From contig JAFGVV010000033.1 of the NCBI GenBank assembly GCA_016937795.1, forward strand, positions 59,566 to 123,565: DNA of 64,000 nucleotides, read 5' to 3'. Under the pieces are notes generated by a model, which saw only the letters and a program-made list of their open reading frames with translations, made no database searches and was not told the DNA's origin. Source of the DNA: Paludibacteraceae bacterium. Lineage in GTDB: Bacteria; Bacteroidota; Bacteroidia; Bacteroidales; Paludibacteraceae. The translations under genes were made by a program, and so were the position numbers. Positions 17,741-26,700 of the stretch are shown piece after piece. The first letter of the stretch is position 1. Every line of letters begins with the position of its first letter.

Positions 17741-18053
17741 CACAGGACATAATGTACAAAATACAATTTGAAAAATAAGATAAAATGGATAATTAATAAA
17801 CAAATAAAAAAACTAATTTTATGGACGAATAAAAGAGTAAAAAATCACATTCTAACAAACGAAATTGCAGAAATCGGTTATATATCTGCAAAAGCTAAAC
17901 GGATTTTCCGCTTGAGCATTTATTTTTTTGATGTACGTACGCGACCTGAAAAAAGGGAGCAAAACTTTAATCTGAGAGAATAATAAAAATCACATGAGAA
18001 CGGCATTGTTTGCAGGTTTCATGTGTCCTTAAAAGAAAACAAACAAAAATCAC
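17741..18053 (+). promoter_or_regulatory. Long susC leader with two mutually exclusive hairpins
   Basis: About 305 nt of 5' leader. TTTCATGTG (18017-18025) can pair with CACATGAAA at 18051-18059, which contains the susC start codon, or with CACATGA at 17991-17997 upstream. The two partners lie within 13-nt direct repeats (17985-17997 and 18045-18057). A TTG-initiated frame in the leader (17768-17983) is Lys/Asn-rich and unconvincing. Confidence 0.45.
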
Positions 18054-21000
18054 ATGAAAATCACAATTAAAAAGCAATTAATATTTGCATTTTTCATGCT
18101 GTGTATGCCGGTGGCTTTGTGGGCTCAGTCCATCACAGTACGGGGAACGATTAAAGATGCCACAGGAGAAACGCTCCTTGGTGTGAATGTAGTGGAGGCG
18201 GGTACAACAAATGGTACCATTACGAACCTCGATGGTAAGTATGAAATACGCGTGGGTCGCAATGCCTCGTTGGTATTTACTTATATCGGCTACAAAACCA
18301 AAACAGTGCCTGTAAATGGCAAAACACAACTCGATGTGACACTCGATGCTGACGTGCTCGGGCTCGAAGAAGTTGTGGTAGTGGGTTACGGACAAATGAA
18401 ACGTGCTGATGTAACAGGTTCGGTTGTTTCAGTTTCGGGTGATGCCATTCAAAAATCAGTGGTCACTTCTATCGATCAGATACTTCAGGGGCGTGCAGCC
18501 GGAGTTCAGATTCAGCAAAATTCAGGTATGCCGGGTGCCAGTTCTTCAATTCGTATTCGTGGTATCAACTCACTAAATGCTTCTAACGAACCAATTTTCG
18601 TGATCGATGGCGTCATTATTGATGGTTCAAGTGCTTCAGGATCAGAAAATCCGCTTTCATCGATAAATCCTTCGGACATTGTGTCGATGGATGTATTGAA
18701 AGATGCTTCGGCCACAGCTATTTATGGCTCGCGCGCTGCCAATGGGGTGATTATGATTACAACCAAAAAAGGCCAGAAAGGCGAAGCGAAAATCACTTAT
18801 AACGGCTATACAGGCTGGCAGGAAATGCCAAATAAACTGGAGATGATGAATCTTCAGGAATATGCCATACATAAGAACGCGCGCACAGAAGCTGCCATTG
18901 TAATGGGCGACGACTTTTTTGTTCGTGCCGAATTGCTTGGCGCTGGTACCGACTGGCAAAGCGAAATGTTTTCGAAAGCGCCAATGACTAGCCATAACAT
19001 TTCGATGACTGGTGGCAATGAGCAGGTAAACTATGCTATTGGAGCAGGTTATCTCAATCAAAACGGTATTGCCATTGGTTCGGGTTTTGAGCGACTCAAC
19101 CTGCGTTCGAACATTGATGCGCAACTGAAAAAATGGTTGAAATCAGGTGTGAATTTCAACTTCAGCAATTCTACACAAAAGCTCACTGTGGCCGACGAAT
19201 CGTTGATTAAAACAGCTCTGAAACAAACTCCTAATGTGTCGGTACGTAATGCAGAAGGTACTTTCGATGGTCCTGATACCGACGAATATGTACAAAACAA
19301 CCCTGTAGGATTGGCTATGATCAAGGAAAACTACAACGAAAAAACGGGTGTCCGTGCCAATTCATATCTCGAAGCTGCTTTGATGAAAGGCCTTACATTC
19401 AAAACAGAACTGTCGTTCGATTACGGAATGAACAACACCTACCGTTTTAATCCTTCGTATAAATTCGGAGCCATTGAAAATGAAGTTATCGAATCGGAAC
19501 GCTCAAAAAGCTACAGTAAATTCTGGTCGTGGCGTAACTTGTTGACTTACAACGAAACATTTAACGATGTGCACAATCTGAACTTTATGCTCGGACAGGA
19601 AATGCAAAAGTCGCAGTGGGAATATCTGATGGGCTTCCGCAATGGTTTTATCACCAATGTGGCGCACGACCTGAACGCAGGAGATGCCAATTCGGCTAAA
19701 AATAGTGGCAGTAGTGGTGCTAATTCACTGCTTTCATATTTCGGACGTGCTTTTTACTCATTCGACGACCGATATCTGCTTACTGCTACACTTCGTCGCG
19801 ACGGATCATCGAAATTTGCTGCCGGAAATCGCTGGGGATGGTTTCCATCGGCTGCTTTGGCATGGAAAGTTTCAAACGAATCGTTTCTGGCCGACAATGA
19901 TGTGGTGAACAACCTTAAACTCCGTTTGGGTTGGGGTGCTGTGGGTAATCAGAATGTAGAAGATTATGCTTACACTTCCACAATGGCCACTGTCGCTACT
20001 ATTTGGGGAACTGCTTTGCTAAGCGGAAATACAGCCAATCCTGATTTGCAGTGGGAAACCACTAACTCAAGCAACATTGGTCTCGATCTGAGTTTGTTCC
20101 GCAACCGCATTGAACTGATTGCTGACCTTTATTATAAGAAAACCAACAACCTTTTGCTCCGTTTGCCTTTGCCTGCTTATGTGGGAACAGCCGGACAGGG
20201 CTCAACTTCTTCGCCATGGGCAAATATCGGATCGCTCGAAAATAAAGGTATTGAGCTGACATTGAATACTGTAAATATCGATAAAAAAGGTTTCACCTGG
20301 AAATCGAATTTTGTATTCTCGCTCAACCGCAACAAAGTGTTGTCGCTTGATACCGAATCGAGTATCCTCGACCGCACCATTCAGGAAGGTTCCGAAACGA
20401 CGATCGTAACACGCACCGCAGTGGGTCAGCCTATCGGACAATTTTATGGTTACAAGGTGATTGGACGTTTCGAAAAAGCCACCGATTTTTATTATAAAGA
20501 TGATGCAGGAAATGTAGTGCCCACAGCACTTCCCGAAGGAATGACCATTGGTGAAAGTGGTGTTTGGATTGGCGACTATATTTTCGAAGACCGCGATGGC
20601 AATGGTGTGATTAATCAGGACGACCGTACATATATCGGAAACCCCGAAGCGGCCTTTACTTATGGTATCGGAAATACATTTACCTACAAAAATTTCGATC
20701 TTACCGTCAGCCTTTCAGGTTCTTATGGAAACGAGGTGGTGAATTATCAGCGTCGCTGGCTCGAAAATCCACGCGAAAACACCAATTTGCTGAAATCGGC
20801 CACTACTTATGCCCGACTCGGACTTATCGATCCGAATGGTCCTAACGATTATCGCAATGTGCAAATTACCGGTGGCGATCCTTATATGCCACGTATGGCA
20901 GCTTCGTCGGCAGCTTCGTCGTCGAACTACCGCTACAGCGATCGTTTTGTGGAAGATGGTTCTTATCTGCGTATTCAGAATGTGTCGTTCGGATATTTCA

Positions 21001-21203
21001 TTCCTAAAAAATGGGTTTCAAAAATCGGTATTTCCGATCTGAAATTGTATGCCAACCTGCAGAATCTTTACACATTTACCAAATATTCGGGCTACGATCC
21101 TGAAATTGGTTCGATCGATCAAAGTGCACTGCTTACCGGTATCGACAATGCGCGCTATCCTTCGCCACGCATTTATACATTCGGATTAACCCTTACATTC
21201 TAA
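18054..21203 (+). CDS. susC: SusC/RagA-family TonB-dependent outer-membrane transporter (xylan locus)
   Basis: 1049 residues. Signal peptide to about 25, then a carboxypeptidase-regulatory-like domain (about 27-105, VRGTIKDATGETLLGVNVVE). The plug domain (about 115-230) includes EEVVVVGYGQMKRADVTGSV, SSIRIRGINSLNASNEPIF and MDVLKDASATAIYGSRAANG. The rest is a 22-stranded barrel ending in an aromatic residue. It imports oligosaccharides with TonB energy. Pairing with SusD and the xylan-binding SGBP and xylanase directly downstream (22, 15 and 21 bp gaps) indicates xylo-oligosaccharides as the cargo. It is the first gene of the operon behind the TGTWACA operator. Confidence 0.95.
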   Translation: MKITIKKQLIFAFFMLCMPVALWAQSITVRGTIKDATGETLLGVNVVEAGTTNGTITNLDGKYEIRVGRNASLVFTYIGYKTKTVPVNGKTQLDVTLDADVLGLEEVVVVGYGQMKRADVTGSVVSVSGDAIQKSVVTSIDQILQGRAAGVQIQQNSGMPGASSSIRIRGINSLNASNEPIFVIDGVIIDGSSASGSENPLSSINPSDIVSMDVLKDASATAIYGSRAANGVIMITTKKGQKGEAKITYNGYTGWQEMPNKLEMMNLQEYAIHKNARTEAAIVMGDDFFVRAELLGAGTDWQSEMFSKAPMTSHNISMTGGNEQVNYAIGAGYLNQNGIAIGSGFERLNLRSNIDAQLKKWLKSGVNFNFSNSTQKLTVADESLIKTALKQTPNVSVRNAEGTFDGPDTDEYVQNNPVGLAMIKENYNEKTGVRANSYLEAALMKGLTFKTELSFDYGMNNTYRFNPSYKFGAIENEVIESERSKSYSKFWSWRNLLTYNETFNDVHNLNFMLGQEMQKSQWEYLMGFRNGFITNVAHDLNAGDANSAKNSGSSGANSLLSYFGRAFYSFDDRYLLTATLRRDGSSKFAAGNRWGWFPSAALAWKVSNESFLADNDVVNNLKLRLGWGAVGNQNVEDYAYTSTMATVATIWGTALLSGNTANPDLQWETTNSSNIGLDLSLFRNRIELIADLYYKKTNNLLLRLPLPAYVGTAGQGSTSSPWANIGSLENKGIELTLNTVNIDKKGFTWKSNFVFSLNRNKVLSLDTESSILDRTIQEGSETTIVTRTAVGQPIGQFYGYKVIGRFEKATDFYYKDDAGNVVPTALPEGMTIGESGVWIGDYIFEDRDGNGVINQDDRTYIGNPEAAFTYGIGNTFTYKNFDLTVSLSGSYGNEVVNYQRRWLENPRENTNLLKSATTYARLGLIDPNGPNDYRNVQITGGDPYMPRMAASSAASSSNYRYSDRFVEDGSYLRIQNVSFGYFIPKKWVSKIGISDLKLYANLQNLYTFTKYSGYDPEIGSIDQSALLTGIDNARYPSPRIYTFGLTLTF

Positions 21204-21225
21204 TCTTTTTATAACAGAAAGTAAT

Positions 21226-22869
21226 ATGAAGACATATAATAAAATATTAAGCGCTTTGGTGCTGGCAGGCTCACTCACACTCACGGCCTGCGACGAGAGT
21301 TTCCTCGAAGTGTCGCCCAACGACCGCGTAACACTCGATAACTTTTTCCAGTCGGAAAACGACCTTCGTGCTGCCACTGCAGGCTTGTACAACAAAGTGT
21401 GGTTCGATTTTAATGATAAATTTTATTACGGCCTGGGCGATGGACGAAGTAATAATCTCTATGCTCCCTATTCCGATTATATTTATCCGTTTACCGACCT
21501 CACTGAAACTTCGCTTACCGGTCCGCTTGTGTCGGCATGGCAGGCTTTTTACAATGTAGTGGGACAAGCCAATAACACAATAAATAATATTCAGCAGAAT
21601 TCGAAAAATGTCACTGATGAACAGAAGAATGTAGCCATAGCTGAAGCCCGCTTTATGCGTGGTACTGCTTACTGGTATCTGGCTTCACTTTGGGGCAATG
21701 CCATTCTGATTGAAGATAACTCGGTGCTGGTAAACAATCCTATTGTAAATACTAATCCACGCAATCAGGTTTTCGAGTTTGCCATGCGCGATCTTGAGTT
21801 TGCAGCCAAACATCTTCCTGCCACTGTAGGTCAGGCCGGACGCCTTACCAAATGGAGTGCCTTTGCCATGCTTTCGAGGGTGTACCTGCATGTGTCGGGT
21901 ATCAGCGATAATCCAAACAGCGGTTTGCGTAACGAAACTTATCTGGGACTTGCCCGTCAGGCTGCCGAAAAGGTTATTGAAGAAAGCGGACTTTCGCTTG
22001 TAGGAAACTATGCCGATCTTTTTAAAGTGGAAAACAATAACAATAAAGAGTCGCTTTTTGCGCTTCAATGGGTGCCAAACGGCGATTACGGAGTGATTAA
22101 CACACATCAGGCTTATTTTGCAAATGGCTCTGAAATTACCGGCGACGACGCTGCCTGGGGTTATTACACTTTTGCTTCGTACGATATGATGAGCGAATAT
22201 GAGCGCGAAGACAGCCTTCGTCGTAAAGCTACATTTATGGCTTATGGTGATGTATATCCCGAAATAAACAAAGCAAATGGTGGCTATTTGTACGAAAAAG
22301 CGACCGACCGTTGTAATGTAAAAAAAGGAGTTGTAGGCTCAACCAAAGATACCGATGGTAAATCGTCGCGTATGAATTCGGCTCTGAATACTTATATGAT
22401 TCGTTTGGCCGAAGTATATCTGAATTATGCTGAAGCTATTTTGGGAAACAATGCCAGCACTACCGATGCAAAAGCACTTCAGTATTTTAATATGGTTCGT
22501 GCCCGTGCCAAAGTACCTGCACGCACAACACTCGATTATCAGGCTATTCGTCACGAACGCCGCGTAGAGTTTGCCATGGAAGGTTTGTACTGGTACGACC
22601 TGCTTAGTCGCTCATACTACAAACAACAGGAGGTGCTGAATTATATTGAGTTACAGGATCGTGCGCACAATGGTTCGTACACTTACGATAAAAATGCGCA
22701 TACACTCGAAAAATCGGAAGAAACCACTACACGTCCCGTAAATCCGGCCACAGCCGAACGACTGCTGCTGCCTTATCCCGAATCGGAAATGGTTCAAAAC
22801 CCGCTTTTGAAAATGGCTCCGGTAAACTATACATTTACCGAAGAAAGGATTACAGATTTGTTTAACTAA
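21226..22869 (+). CDS. susD: SusD/RagB-family xylan-oligosaccharide-binding lipoprotein
   Basis: 547 residues. The lipoprotein signal ends at LTAC (Cys near 22) followed by acidic residues (DES), a surface-export type start. The SusD fold shows its usual landmarks: FLEVSPNDRVTLDNFFQSEN, the TPR-like helices with EARFMRGTAYWYLASLWGNA and the C-terminal NMVRARAK and RHERRVEFAMEGLYWYDLL. It forms the lid over the SusC barrel and binds the glycan. Part of the same operon. Confidence 0.95.
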   Translation: MKTYNKILSALVLAGSLTLTACDESFLEVSPNDRVTLDNFFQSENDLRAATAGLYNKVWFDFNDKFYYGLGDGRSNNLYAPYSDYIYPFTDLTETSLTGPLVSAWQAFYNVVGQANNTINNIQQNSKNVTDEQKNVAIAEARFMRGTAYWYLASLWGNAILIEDNSVLVNNPIVNTNPRNQVFEFAMRDLEFAAKHLPATVGQAGRLTKWSAFAMLSRVYLHVSGISDNPNSGLRNETYLGLARQAAEKVIEESGLSLVGNYADLFKVENNNNKESLFALQWVPNGDYGVINTHQAYFANGSEITGDDAAWGYYTFASYDMMSEYEREDSLRRKATFMAYGDVYPEINKANGGYLYEKATDRCNVKKGVVGSTKDTDGKSSRMNSALNTYMIRLAEVYLNYAEAILGNNASTTDAKALQYFNMVRARAKVPARTTLDYQAIRHERRVEFAMEGLYWYDLLSRSYYKQQEVLNYIELQDRAHNGSYTYDKNAHTLEKSEETTTRPVNPATAERLLLPYPESEMVQNPLLKMAPVNYTFTEERITDLFN

Positions 22870-22884
22870 TTAAGCGACGAAATA

Positions 22885-24288
22885 ATGAAAAATATAATAT
22901 TAAACAATAAATTATGGACAGTGGCCTTGCTTCTATGCAGCTTTTTTGTCCTGCCTTTACTTAGTTCGTGCGACGAAACCGACGAAAGTGCGAGCACACC
23001 TATCAGTGTGAGTGCTGTTTATCTCGAAGATGCAGACTCCGATGTGCCTGATCGTCCTGTTACTTTTGCCCGTTTGGGTCAGGTTCTCCGTCTCGAGGGT
23101 AAAGGTTTTGCCGGAGTGAAAAAAGTGTTGGTGAACGGTTACGAAACTTATATAAACCCTGTGTATGTAACCGATAATAATTTGCTTGTGCAAATTTCGC
23201 GAGAAACGCCAACTTCAAAAGCACCCGACGATGTACGTAATACCATTCGTATTATCAAAGCTGCCACAGAACTGACCTATAATTTCGAAATTCGCTCGGC
23301 TGCGCCTGCTATTACTTCTGTTTCGCATACAATGCCTCAGGCTGGCGATACCATAGTGATAAACGGAACCGGATTGGTTGAAATAGAGAAAATTACTTTC
23401 CCCGGCGATGTGGTTGTAACCGAAGGAATTGTGTCTGACGAAGATGGGAAATTCTGTAAAGTGGCAGTGCCTGCAGGTGTTTCGGCCGATGGAGGTTCCA
23501 TTTTGGTGGAAGGTGCCAATGGTGGTGCATATTCATCTGCTTACTTCAACGTAAAACGTGGAGTGTTGCTCGATTTTGATGGCAACGGTCAGCAGGGCTT
23601 TTGGAGCTGGAGCGAAACAGGCAGTATGCTCGATGACACTGATCTCGAATCGGCTCCTATTGGTGCTCCGGGCGCAATGTCGCAGGGAAAATATGTAGCG
23701 CACCGACCAGCACGTCTGGCTTCGTTCCCCGCTGCTAAAAACCGTAATACCGAAGTGTGGACTGCCGGAAACGATGTGGATAACTGGCGTGCTCAGCTCA
23801 CACCGTTTATTCCTGCCGAAACTCCGGTGGCCGATGTGGCTTTACAGTTCGATATTTTTGTACCTGAAGAATGGGTAAATACCGGCTTCCTGAAAATTTG
23901 TATGGCTAATAACTTTAATGGTGGCGAATGGACTGGTGCCGTTTACAATTATGTGCCCTGGATTGAAAACAAAGCTGTGGTTCCTTTCTCTACCAAAGGT
24001 TGGGTGACTGTAACGATTCCTTTGAATAAATTCTACGCATTCGCGTCGACCGATCAGGTTTATACTTTCGAAGATGTTTTGGTTTATCGTGAAGGTGCAA
24101 GCTGGCAGAATTTTGGTTTCTTCTTCGAAAACTCAGACTTTAAACTTTCGGATATTACGAAGAACGATGCTGACGAAACTGAATTTGTGTCCTCGGCTAC
24201 TTCAGTAAAAGTATATACCGACAACTGGCGTATGGTATCGCTTGTCAAACCTGAGTACAGCGATTTTCCGGTAACAAGCAATGAATAA
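22885..24288 (+). CDS. Surface glycan-binding lipoprotein (SGBP-B type, IPT/TIG and xylan-binding domain)
   Basis: 467 residues. A lipoprotein signal ends at LLSSC (Cys near 30). Two IPT/TIG domains follow (about 45-130 and 135-225; ARLGQVLRLEGKGFAGVKKV and MPQAGDTIVINGTGLVEIEK). The C-terminal half (LLDFDGNGQQGFWSWSETGS onward, to residue 460) matches the SGBP-B xylan-binding domain, with conserved Trp residues. Such proteins hold xylan at the cell surface for the xylanase and SusCD. The equivalent in Prevotella is XusE. Same operon as SusC/D. Confidence 0.85.
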   Translation: MKNIILNNKLWTVALLLCSFFVLPLLSSCDETDESASTPISVSAVYLEDADSDVPDRPVTFARLGQVLRLEGKGFAGVKKVLVNGYETYINPVYVTDNNLLVQISRETPTSKAPDDVRNTIRIIKAATELTYNFEIRSAAPAITSVSHTMPQAGDTIVINGTGLVEIEKITFPGDVVVTEGIVSDEDGKFCKVAVPAGVSADGGSILVEGANGGAYSSAYFNVKRGVLLDFDGNGQQGFWSWSETGSMLDDTDLESAPIGAPGAMSQGKYVAHRPARLASFPAAKNRNTEVWTAGNDVDNWRAQLTPFIPAETPVADVALQFDIFVPEEWVNTGFLKICMANNFNGGEWTGAVYNYVPWIENKAVVPFSTKGWVTVTIPLNKFYAFASTDQVYTFEDVLVYREGASWQNFGFFFENSDFKLSDITKNDADETEFVSSATSVKVYTDNWRMVSLVKPEYSDFPVTSNE

Positions 24289-24309
24289 CCTTTTAAAAAA
24301 TACAGAAAA

Positions 24310-26517
24310 ATGAAATATATCAAAATGCTGTCGCTGGCTGCTGCTGTGAGCTTTATGTTTAGCTCGTGCGACGATATGATTATGGAATGGTACAAAGACC
24401 CGAACAAAGGCGAAGTTGCTATGTCGGATTTACCATTGCCACTGGCCGAAAAAATTGAGCGCTATGAAGTGCTTAAAAACTATACTGATTTTAAACTCGG
24501 AGTAGGTGTGGGTCTCGATTTTTATGTGAACAACGAAACTTACCGCAATATTGTAAATGCCAATTTCGACGAAGTGGTAATTGGCTACGAAATGAAGCAT
24601 GGAGCTATGGTGGGTTCCAATGGCCAGATTAATTTCACAAAAGTAGATGCAATGCTGGCGCAAGTACAGGAAGCCGGACTTACAATGTACGGTCATACAC
24701 TGGTTTGGCACCAAAATCAGAACGCATCTTACCTCAATGGTTTGATTGCGCCTACTGTTCTACCCGATGCACCGGGCGCAAATTCCATTGATCTTACAGG
24801 CTTGAAAGATGGTAGCTTCAGTGGTTGGGCGAGAAACAATCCCGGTGATGGTATTTCTGTGGAGGATGGAAAAGGACTTTCGGCTACTGCAAAAGCTGTG
24901 GTAATGAAATCGTCGGCGTCTTCTGCCAACGCATGGGATTTGCAACTTGCTACGCCCGATATTACCATTGTACCCAATCATACTTACGAAGTGTCGTTTT
25001 TTGTAAAAAGCGATATTGCCGGAAAAGGTCGTATCTCGTTCAGTGGTTTGAATAATAATTATCCCTGGATGGATTGGTATGCAAATGGGTCAACAACCGA
25101 AGCTTTCGAAACAAATTCTAGCTGGCAGCAGGTGGTTTTTACACTCAATGCCAACGACGATACTTTTACAGGTGCTTCGTTTATAATGAATTTCGACCTT
25201 GGATATCTTCCGGGAGTGACTTATTATATCGATGTGGATAATATTAAAGTAGTGGATAAAGATGCAGCTCCCACAATTGTAAACCTGATTTCAAACGGCG
25301 ATTTCGAAGATGGCACACTTACCGGCTGGGGAGGCTGGGGAAATAGTTCGACCCGTGCAGTTTCGGCTCAGGGCGAAGGCTTTGGCGACACAGGTTACAG
25401 TATGGTACTTACTAATCCTACTGCTGCAAGCAATTATAGCGCACAACAATTATATACTTTCAGCACTCCTCTTGAACAGGACGTGGAGTATAATTGTACG
25501 TTTATGGTTAAAGCTTCTACTACTGCAGCTTTGCAGGTTGAGATTCAGGGTGCCGACTACAATGCTGATTATTATGGAGGCATTACAGTGGGGACAACCT
25601 GGACTCAGGTGCAGAAAACACTGAAACCAACCAAGGCCGACCGTGATAAATTTATATTCGACTTTGGCGAAACAGCGGCCACTTTCTATATCGACAATAT
25701 TGTGGTTTCTAAAAACACTCCTGCAGGTGCCCGTCGCAAGGCTAAAAGTGTGACCATTATCGAAAAAACCGATGAAGAAAAACGCGCGTTGATTGATGGC
25801 GCAATGACCCATTGGATTCAGAACATGATGACTCATTACAAAGACAATGTAAAAGCATGGGATGTGGTAAATGAACCGATGAAAGAAAATGGAACGTTGC
25901 GAGATGGTGATGTAGCCGAACAGGCCACAGATGAATTTTACTGGGTAAAATATCTTGGAAAAGATTTCGCCGTGAAAGCCTTTAAGCTTGCCCGTGAGTA
26001 TGGTAATCCTGATAATATTCTGTTTATCAACGATTACAATCTGGAGTACAGTTTGCAGAAATGCGATGGGCTTATCGAATATGTACAATATATCGAAAGT
26101 CAGGGCGCTACCGTGGATGGCATTGGTACGCAAATGCACATCAGCATTACCAGCGATACTGCCAAAATCAGTCAGATGTTCCAAAAACTGGGCGCCACAG
26201 CTAAACTTATCAAAGTATCTGAGCTTGATATCAAGGTAAATACCAGCAGTCCGACACTCGACGACTATGCCAAACAGTCTGAAATGTATCGTTTTGTCAT
26301 TGAATCGTACAAAAAATATATTCCAAAGGACAAACAATACGGAATTACTATCTGGGGTGTTTCGGATCATCCGGATGAGCACGAATACTGGATTCCGGAT
26401 GATGCACCCAACTTGTGGGATAAAGAATACAAACGCAAACACGCTTACAAAGGTACAGCCGACGGTTTGGCCGGAAAAGATGTAAGTGTTGACTTCTCGG
26501 GCGAGCTTGTATATTAA
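24310..26517 (+). CDS. Surface GH10 endo-beta-1,4-xylanase with two CBMs inserted in the barrel
   Basis: 735 residues. Lipoprotein signal ends at FSSC. The GH10 barrel begins near 60 (GVGVGLDFYV, MYGHTLVWHQNQ), is interrupted by two CBM4/CBM22-like beta-sandwiches (about 160-330 and 335-480), and resumes near 485. The acid/base Glu is E522 (WDVVNEP) and the nucleophile E638 (VSELDIKV). This insertion layout is known for Xyn10C-type enzymes of gut Bacteroidales. As a surface lipoprotein it would cut xylan into oligosaccharides for the adjacent SusCD. Last gene of the susC operon before a hairpin. Confidence 0.93.
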   Translation: MKYIKMLSLAAAVSFMFSSCDDMIMEWYKDPNKGEVAMSDLPLPLAEKIERYEVLKNYTDFKLGVGVGLDFYVNNETYRNIVNANFDEVVIGYEMKHGAMVGSNGQINFTKVDAMLAQVQEAGLTMYGHTLVWHQNQNASYLNGLIAPTVLPDAPGANSIDLTGLKDGSFSGWARNNPGDGISVEDGKGLSATAKAVVMKSSASSANAWDLQLATPDITIVPNHTYEVSFFVKSDIAGKGRISFSGLNNNYPWMDWYANGSTTEAFETNSSWQQVVFTLNANDDTFTGASFIMNFDLGYLPGVTYYIDVDNIKVVDKDAAPTIVNLISNGDFEDGTLTGWGGWGNSSTRAVSAQGEGFGDTGYSMVLTNPTAASNYSAQQLYTFSTPLEQDVEYNCTFMVKASTTAALQVEIQGADYNADYYGGITVGTTWTQVQKTLKPTKADRDKFIFDFGETAATFYIDNIVVSKNTPAGARRKAKSVTIIEKTDEEKRALIDGAMTHWIQNMMTHYKDNVKAWDVVNEPMKENGTLRDGDVAEQATDEFYWVKYLGKDFAVKAFKLAREYGNPDNILFINDYNLEYSLQKCDGLIEYVQYIESQGATVDGIGTQMHISITSDTAKISQMFQKLGATAKLIKVSELDIKVNTSSPTLDDYAKQSEMYRFVIESYKKYIPKDKQYGITIWGVSDHPDEHEYWIPDDAPNLWDKEYKRKHAYKGTADGLAGKDVSVDFSGELVY

Positions 26518-26542
26518 TTTTATAAATGCTGAATAAAACTTT

Positions 26543-26584
26543 CGCAGAGGCTCCGTAACCATTTACGGAAACGGGGCTTCTGCG
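26543..26584 (+). terminator. Hairpin after the surface xylanase
   Basis: CGCAGA-type outer stem (26543-26548 with 26579-26584) and an inner CCGTAA...TTACGG stem, followed by a weak T-tract. It may be a partial terminator or processing site separating susC-xyn10 from the transporter gene. Confidence 0.45.
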
Positions 26585-26700
26585 TTTGTAAATCCGGATT
26601 AGTGTTAGTTTAAAGGGCATTATATCAGTAATATAGTGTTAATTGTGATGAAAGCCGGCATCCGGTCATCAGCCACCGGGCCTTTGGGCTCATAATTTAA

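Noticed and set aside
17768..17983. 71-codon ORF in the susC leader
   Set aside because: It starts at TTG, is dominated by Lys/Asn/Ile, and lies within a probable 5' leader; no family resemblance.
25450..26562. Long antisense ORF (370 codons) across the surface xylanase
   Set aside because: It is the shadow frame of the GH10 gene, whose catalytic motifs are intact; the product is Ile/His/Phe-rich without domains. The same applies to antisense frames at 31700-32725 and 32994-34154.
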